Origin: Phoronis australis
Taxonomy: Eukaryota > Phoronida > Phoronidae
Direction: 5' to 3'
NCBI GenBank assembly: GCA_002633005.1
Contig: NMRA01000189.1
Span: forward strand, 340,667-404,666
DNA: 64,000 nucleotides
In this document: piece by piece, positions 59,001-64,000 of the stretch
Layout: every line of letters begins with the position of its first letter
How positions within the stretch are numbered: the stretch's first letter is position 1
Notes under the pieces: model-generated
What the model was told of the DNA's origin: nothing
Databases searched by the model: none
The model's input: only the letters and a program-made list of their open reading frames with translations
Translations under genes and position numbers: made by a program

Positions 59001-62000
59001 TGAACCCTTTATATTTACCACTACGTTACATTGGAGAGACCCCATGTAGATCATTAATTACTTCATTGTTTCATTGTGTTTGGTCAAACTCCGTAGTGTC
59101 GGCTCATTTAATTTATAGGCGTCAGATTTACAGTACTACTGAGACGCTCCTGAACGCGTGTTAGCCGTATAAAGAATGTATCAGCGCAGGACGTATACGT
59201 GCATCAAGAATCTTAAACAGCAATCTGTAGACTACTGCAACATCAGCTATTTTTGCGCATCTTCGTAAGAATAGAATTACCTAAAACAGATCTGAAAAGC
59301 TAAAAATACTATAAAATTCTTTTACTAACAGTCCACAGACTACTTATGGATTTCCAAACTTATCCGAAAAGTGGCACATCTCGTTGCACAAACTCGCCTA
59401 AGATTTAGGTCTGCAGCCCTGCGCATAGAAAGCCAGCATGGCGTCGGGTGAATTCCCGCACTCTGCAGTAGAGAGGTTATTACCATGACGACTAGACATG
59501 TGCGGTGCAGCACTGAAAAAGTGGGGGGGTTAAAGCCCCCTCAGCCCCTTATTGTGCGCCGCCCAAGCTAGTAGAGAGCTGGGCTGGGTTGCATAAAATT
59601 TCAATATTTATTATCCGCTGGATTAGTTTGATTGTTGCATGACGTCAGGTGCATTGTTTAACAATAAAAGTTTGTTGCTATACGGCATATAACTTTTATG
59701 CAACTAGGCCTTTGTGCAACAATCCAAATCTCTTCCCGTCTCGTAACGACGGTGAACAAAGAAATCTTCCACAACCCAATAAGCATTTAAAACAGGATTG
59801 TTCTAAAAACCCCTCGAACCCCACATCCCACAACCCCCTCGACCCACAACACCCACGACCCAGAACCCCCACGAACCACAACCCCCTCAACCCTGACACG
59901 TGGCAATAAATCATATTACGTCTATGGATGACTTTCCCATTAGACATACTTACGCGTGAATCTGGTTTGGCTCAAGTTTGGTGGTTACAAACCGAAAGTG
60001 GTGTGAAATGTGATCTGAAATAGCGGGTGGTGAGCGCGCTATCGTTGTCACGCCAGTTCCACGCGCGGCGGATACCAATGGCCCTGTTCTACTAAACTTA
60101 GGGAGAGAGTACGTTTACGTGAATATATTACATTTTACATTTATAATATTTGCTTTCGTTTACAACATACTCCATATAACGTCGGGATACTTTTTAGTTA
60201 ACAGTTTGTTGTTTCAAACTGTATTTACAGATGAAATTACATTTTTGTCGGTTCCTCATACTCTCCGCAATAAAAAGTTGAATTTGCCATACACTGAGGA
60301 GCAGACGAAGCGGTTACACTCTGCCAGGAACGACATTTGTAACGTTAGTAGGTTCTTGATTTGATTTGGTGGCGTTGTTTTTTTCTGTTTTTGGCTTTCA
60401 AACTTTCCGAATGGACTCTCTTATTCGCAAAAACAGGGAAACGCCGGCCGAGCTCACGGCTCGGTGGTCCTGCAAGTCAGCGCTTGTTTTATGTTCAGAT
60501 GGAGTTGAGCTTGTGAAGACTGGGTCAAGGGGGTTGTGGGTCGTGGTCGTGGATCGTGGGTAGAGGGGGTCTTGGGGTGTGGGATCGAAGGTGTTTTAGA
60601 ACAAACCTTTATAACCCGTATCAATAAAGGCTTACTATTGAGTGAGAAACATTTGCTTACTTTTATGTCCCGGATAACCTAAAGGTCCCATTCCACTGAT
60701 TCGTCCTGTTGGCATTGTATTTGCAGTGCCCGTGCGAGCAAAAATGGAGTATGGGATGGGATGAGGCCTCGGAAGCGAAGCATCTGGTCCAGGTTCCGCT
60801 TTGTCTGTATCGGTGGTTCCATTGGGTTTGGTTGCAACCATTGACGTCAATGGTGTTACAAAGTTGTACTGAAAATGGAAACGCTTATGTATTTAGTGTG
60901 TGATCCTGCAGGAGGGTTGTTGAGCCTCGAAACTGCTCAGTTTTTTCCACATTGATGATTGAAGCTTGTGTGAAGAACAGGTGTCATTTGAAGAGACCAA
61001 TATTAGTAAAATCCTTTAAATGGAGAGAAAAGTCTCCTCAATGGATAAAGATCTGCCACACATGTGACATATCCATATTCATGTTCATCTGTGAAGCATC
61101 AAAATGTTTAACGATGCACACTTGTAAATGAAGAACATCCATTTGTTACTCGTGCTTACCTTAAGAGACATTTCCAAAGCCTTCTCTTTTAATGACGCCT
61201 TGGTTGTTTCATTGGTTATCTGGAGTTGCTTTCTAAGAAGCTCCTTTATGGTCAAGAATGCCCATAATCTCTCCATAAATCCCGATAGCCCTTTCGGCGA
61301 AGGAACATTTTCAAGTTGTTGCAGGTCGCCGTCAAATCGTATGTCATTTATACTAAGATCAAGTTCTAGCGTCCCGTTGGCAGATTCCGCCGTGATCTGA
61401 GAACGCAGTCTGCTCACTGATCGGCCCTTCAGTTTGCCAGCTATGACGATCTCGGAACCATCGAAAAACGTCGGAAACTGTGTATTGGTTAAAGTAGCAT
61501 TGTCAACGGCATCGTCTAAATATTTAATGTGCACGTTAGCAAGCACCGGATTGGCTATTTCTTGATAGAATCCTTCCAGCTGCAAGGCAGCGTCCGAGTC
61601 GTGATAGATCTTTCGAGCTAATCCTCTGTTACGAGCAGAAAGTTTTTGAAGGAACTCGAAGTCAACTCCGTCGCCGTAACCCAAAGAAAATAAGTTGTAG
61701 CTGCAGTAATAAAGAGTTAGCGTAATGAAAAGATAAACATTATTTATTTTTGCAAACAATACTAAAATTTCAAATTCTTTCAAAGGTACACAATTAGGCC
61801 AAATGAGTGTAATGTCTTTAATCGCGCATAAAAAACCTTCAGCGAAGAAAACGACGTGAGTGCCCTTCGAAGACAAGCCCAGGTTAGAGGTCACTAGCTG
61901 TCTCGCAACTAGACAAATGTAGCCAAAATTACGTATTCGCAATTAAGATAAACGACAATATCAGAATTTCACCTACTCTCGCGAAGTTTTGCTTTTTAGC

Positions 62001-63024
62001 GAAGTCCTACCGTATGTCCTAGCATTACTAAGCTCTACGCTGGAATGATCTATGCGAATGTCCGTATGTTATGATAGCACTTGGGGAATTCTGGTAAGGA
62101 TAAAACAGCTAGCAAGCTGCGTATGAAATACCGGTTGGGAAGCTCTAGCAGACTTTCAAGGAGATCAATTTAGTACTCACTTGTTTACATTTTTCCTGGT
62201 TATTTTCTTAATGATACTTGAAGTGTCGGTTATGCCGGAAGTAGGCTGTCCGTCAGTTAAGAAGATTATGAGTGATGCTAATCTTGTTTCACCAATCTGT
62301 GCTTCTCTATCCAGCATACCGATGCCGTAGGACAGAGCTTTATGGATGTCGGTGGCTGTACGTGGAGAAATCAAACTTCATCAGAAATCTTTTAGTAAAA
62401 ATTACCACCAGGCCCCCAAACACACGTTGTACCGAGTTTGCATTACACAGAACAGAGGCGTATACGGCATAATCGGTCAATTCAAATCCACTGCTGAGAA
62501 GCTGTTCAGAATCCCTTATGCTCAAAAGTATTATACTGACGAGGAACCCTAATAAATCTTATGTTTGGATAAGGTTTAATTGTCAATGTACTGGGAAACT
62601 TTCCATAAGGGTTCTAAGAACACTGTCAATCAAATGCGTGCCGACTAAGTGCCGCAAAATGGGTACACTTCTCAAAAAGGAACTTTAGACCCAGTTTGTC
62701 CTAATTACAAAGTGCAACTTAATCGCTAAGTGTCAGTCCACGGCACGAGCGACCTCTGTTTAGCCATAATAGAAAAAGTGGGAGTCAGGTAATATCAAAA
62801 CTGTATTACGCCCGTTTGAATGATCCTGCTCAGTTAAAACTTGAACTAACATTACCTCCATTGTCCCGCATATTGTTCACGTATGCCGTTGAACTAGATA
62901 TCGTTTCCCTGTTGACGGGCACTAGATGGTTGCGCCAAGATGACACATGGTCACTGAAGGTGATGATGTTGAAGAAGTCTCCCTGTCGCAAATCATCCAA
63001 GATTTTTCCCATACTTTCTTTCAC
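52940..63024 (-). CDS. Inter-alpha-trypsin inhibitor heavy chain (ITIH) gene, partial
   Basis: The exons found, in transcript order, are 62856-63024, 62181-62355, 61160-61700, 60661-60868, 56825-56983, 54795-54962, 54210-54368 and 52940-53058. Phases match throughout (1698 nt, 566 codons). They encode most of the VWA domain (FNIITFSDHV, LIIFLTDGQPTSG), the strongly conserved GLARKIYHDSDAALQLEGFY region, a helix ending FVTPLTSMV, a Pro/Thr-rich linker and parts of the C-terminal heavy-chain domain. The VIT domain and the first MIDAS motif (DxSxS) should lie right of 64000. The DPHF exon and the end of the gene were not found. Vertebrate heavy chains are secreted and become ester-linked to hyaluronan. 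Function here is inferred. Confidence 0.88.
53390..53475 (-). mobile_element. tRNA-like SINE head
   Basis: In reverse complement the stretch contains GGTTCGAATCCCACTAGATT, a perfect B box, preceded by GTTTGCCTCACGAGGTCC. The cloverleaf could not be completed, so it is read as a tRNA-derived repeat and not as a functional tRNA. It lies in an ITIH intron. Confidence 0.5.
54210..54368 (-). CDS. ITIH exon, C-terminal heavy-chain domain
   Basis: This 159-nt exon is phase 1 at both ends. It encodes NSNLTMVNSSHLTIEIERS, then GARYLTVHVTKVKG and VKGLLG. The VTFVVVLHQVW and HGLLGQF blocks of vertebrate ITIH correspond. Acceptor GTATTTACAG, donor GTAAAA. Confidence 0.72.
54795..54962 (-). CDS. ITIH exon, start of C-terminal heavy-chain domain
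   Basis: This 168-nt exon is phase 1 at both ends. It encodes VMVNALLSNTGGMRKYFEKV, then MSSMTVDVNKVVVNGVEHNW. Vertebrate ITIH has TVNGQ-GDK, KTYFGKLGI and MDFQVEV. The donor G|GTACGT was chosen over a nearby GTAAAA because it matches the next phase. Confidence 0.75.
56207..56424. mobile_element. MITE with GCGCACCCAG ends, copy 2
   Basis: The ends CATGGGCGCACCCAG and CTGGGTGCGCGCATG are inverse to each other. AAAAAGTCCGAG and GAGACAAAA in the interior match 47271-47487. It lies in the ITIH intron where the missing DPHF exon would be expected. Confidence 0.75.
56825..56983 (-). CDS. ITIH exon, Pro/Thr-rich linker
   Basis: This 159-nt exon is phase 1 at both ends. It starts YFMPFSPMGNPYKRKYGG and ends with a Thr/Ser/Pro-rich stretch (PTTTTSTPVSAQP), a likely O-glycosylated linker. 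Heavy chains have a variable linker at this place. Acceptor TTTTTTCCAG, donor GTACGC. Confidence 0.75.
57146..58443. repeat. 1.3-kb duplicated segment, copy 1
   Basis: It starts CTTGAAACAAATGATTAATT and ends CAACTAGGC just before the unknown base at 58444. It matches 58445-59708 closely. Copy 1 has 29 bases (GCACAGAATTCCG and following, about 57186) that are absent from copy 2. It contains GGCGCGGAGCGCCGAGC and long G runs, common to dispersed repeats. It lies in an ITIH intron. Confidence 0.93.
58445..59708. repeat. 1.3-kb duplicated segment, copy 2
   Basis: This second copy of 57146-58443 starts right after the unknown base. Differences are scattered substitutions and small indels. Confidence 0.93.
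59794..60603. repeat. 810-bp region bounded by inverted C-rich/G-rich repeats
   Basis: The left end reads TTGTTCTAAAAACCCCTCGA and continues as a degenerate C-rich tandem (ACAACCCCC, ACCCACGACC). The right end is the inverse, ending GGTGTTTTAGAACAA after a G-rich tandem. The outer part pairs well, which suggests a transposon with subterminal repeats. It ends 58 bp from an ITIH exon. Confidence 0.65.
60661..60868 (-). CDS. ITIH exon, end of conserved helix plus linker
   Basis: This 208-nt exon (phase 0 in, 1 out) starts YNFVTPLTSMVATKPNG, matching YHFVTPLTSMVVTKPE of vertebrate heavy chains, and continues into a Pro-rich linker ending GPLGYPGHK. Acceptor CATTTTCAG, donor GTAAGC. Confidence 0.93.
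61160..61700 (-). CDS. ITIH exon, post-VWA conserved region
   Basis: This 541-nt exon (phase 2 in, 0 out) encodes YNLFSLGYGDGVDFEFLQKL, GLARKIYHDSDAALQLEGFY, FFDGSEIVIAGKL, ERLWAFLTIKELL and ends ALEMSLK. Each block aligns with vertebrate ITIH (LYSLGFG, GLARRIYEDSDASLQL, FYDGSEIVVAGRL, ERLWAYLTI, ALDLSLK). This is the strongest evidence for the family. Confidence 0.97.
62181..62355 (-). CDS. ITIH exon, VWA domain (second half)
   Basis: This 175-nt exon (phase 1 in, 2 out) encodes TDIHKALSYGIGMLDREAQI, then LIIFLTDGQPTSGITD. ATDIHKAL and LTDG are the second and third metal-site motifs of the VWA fold in heavy chains. Donor AA|GTGAGT. Confidence 0.95.
62856..63024 (-). CDS. ITIH exon, VWA domain (middle)
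   Basis: This 169-nt exon (phase 0 in, 1 out) encodes VKESMGKILDDLRQGDFFNI, ITFSDHVSSWRNHLVPV and YVNNMRDNG. Vertebrate ITIH has ILDDLRP-DQFNIIGFS and HLISVT. The preceding exon, which should carry DxSxS, is not seen up to 64000. Confidence 0.95.
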
Positions 63025-64000
63025 CTATGATGAGAAATACCTGAACGTAACACGCATCATCACAACGTATGCATGACCCTTGCTCTGTTGTATCAACCGT
63101 CACTCATTTAAGATTTGACATACGTGGGGCAGGAATATGGCCATTCACAACAGAAATATCGAATCTTGTGAGATTTTACAAACTTTTATTACCATAATTT
63201 AGCATCTCGCACGATGGATATCACTTTCAGAGAAACGTAAATTTTGTCAGTGTACTCTGTCAGTGGATGATGAGAAGCTATTCTGGAGCGATGTAATTGC
63301 GTTAAACTATCGTCAACTCTTTCGTTGTCTTGCTAACCTTCTTTTTTGCCAATTACCTGTACTTTACTGGACTTTTTCGGACCGGAAAAACGTTGCTAAA
63401 TTGTTTTTGTGGCCAGACTCGTTCTGACTTTGTTATCAGAATAGATCTATAGGTCCGGTGCTACTAACCGGCCCTGGCGATACTTGGTATGGTCCTGTTC
63501 GAAATTTGTTTGGTTTACATGCATGTAGCTTATGTACTCATCTGAAAACATTTGCACGTTGATTTTAGTCCGTACTCTGGGTTTGTTCATAGCAAGACTT
63601 TTGATAAAAATACTAACACTCCTCTGAAGCGCACAGAAAGGGTGTGTGGTCCTAATGTAGCTTGTATGAATACAATGAATGCAAATGGATTTTTTCATTC
63701 CAGTGACCTCAAAATTTGTTCTGCAAAGCGCAGTTAAATTTGGGATTATCTCCACCACCACTTCTGTTTAATTATATCCGACTTAGCCCATCAACAATTT
63801 TAAAAATATCTGATACCTACTTAGCTGGAACTGAGATTTTGCTCCGAATATAGGAAATTTACTACTTGCACACTTTGGTGACGTTGCGAAAATGATTGTT
63901 AACCGTTGTTGTTCAGGACACAATGCCTCATTTTAGCATCAAGTTTAGCAACGCAAACGTGAACTCACGGGTGTTCCAAACCTACCATGGCCCGTTCCAA
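63025..64000. other. ITIH intron reaching the window edge
   Basis: No further ITIH exon was identified. At the very edge the minus strand reads GCCATG followed by GTAGGT, which resembles a donor, but the residues before it do not resemble the expected DxSxS-containing exon, so I do not call it. Confidence 0.5.

Noticed and set aside
59946-60015. Candidate ITIH micro-exon on the minus strand (AG before, GTAAGT after)
   Set aside because: Its phases do not connect the exons at 60661 and 56983, and the residues do not resemble the family.

Overview
The window is a piece of an intron-rich, AT-rich animal nuclear genome. There are GT-AG introns, tRNA-derived SINEs, several MITE families, minisatellites and isolated N bases, and no bacterial operon logic. 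The three assignable orthologues (CCDC66, MFSD5, and an inter-alpha-trypsin inhibitor heavy chain) fit an invertebrate deuterostome. A hemichordate or cephalochordate seems most likely to me, but the species cannot be fixed from sequence alone.

Layout, left to right. (1) 1-2938 is gene-poor sequence downstream of CCDC66. (2) 2939-20431, minus strand, is a CCDC66 orthologue that I could assemble as 14 coding exons with every splice phase in agreement (about 1366 codons). Its introns hold a hAT-like MITE, a SINE, a 30-bp minisatellite and a large repeat array. (3) 20432-24325 is the intergenic space between two divergent genes and contains a nearly identical 1.15-kb segment twice. (4) 24326-36178, plus strand, is a complete MFSD5 orthologue (molybdate-anion-transporter family of the major facilitator superfamily) in 13 exons, again with all phases matching. 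(5) 36179-42240 is intergenic and holds a second copy of the large repeat array in opposite orientation. (6) 42334-45219, plus strand, is a small secreted discoidin (F5/8 type C) protein in 3 exons with an in-frame TGA at a conserved Trp codon. (7) 45220-52939 is gene-poor and repeat-bearing. (8) 52940-63024, minus strand, is part of an inter-alpha-trypsin inhibitor heavy chain (ITIH) gene. Its N-terminal VIT domain and first VWA exon lie beyond the right edge.

Points most worth a second look are as follows. The two large repeat arrays (11.8-13.4 kb and 37.8-39.1 kb) carry strings of motifs matching the CTCF core consensus, several of them at every position. They face each other in the convergent orientation around the CCDC66 5' half and MFSD5. 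The discoidin gene has TGA followed by CTA exactly where the family has Trp. Three of the four single N bases sit at the end of near-identical duplicated segments, which suggests unmerged haplotype overlaps rather than real tandem duplications. An old, degenerate copy of MFSD5 exon 4 lies in the following intron. The genes do not form a pathway: CCDC66 is a cilium/centrosome/microtubule protein, MFSD5 a membrane transporter, and the discoidin protein and ITIH are secreted.
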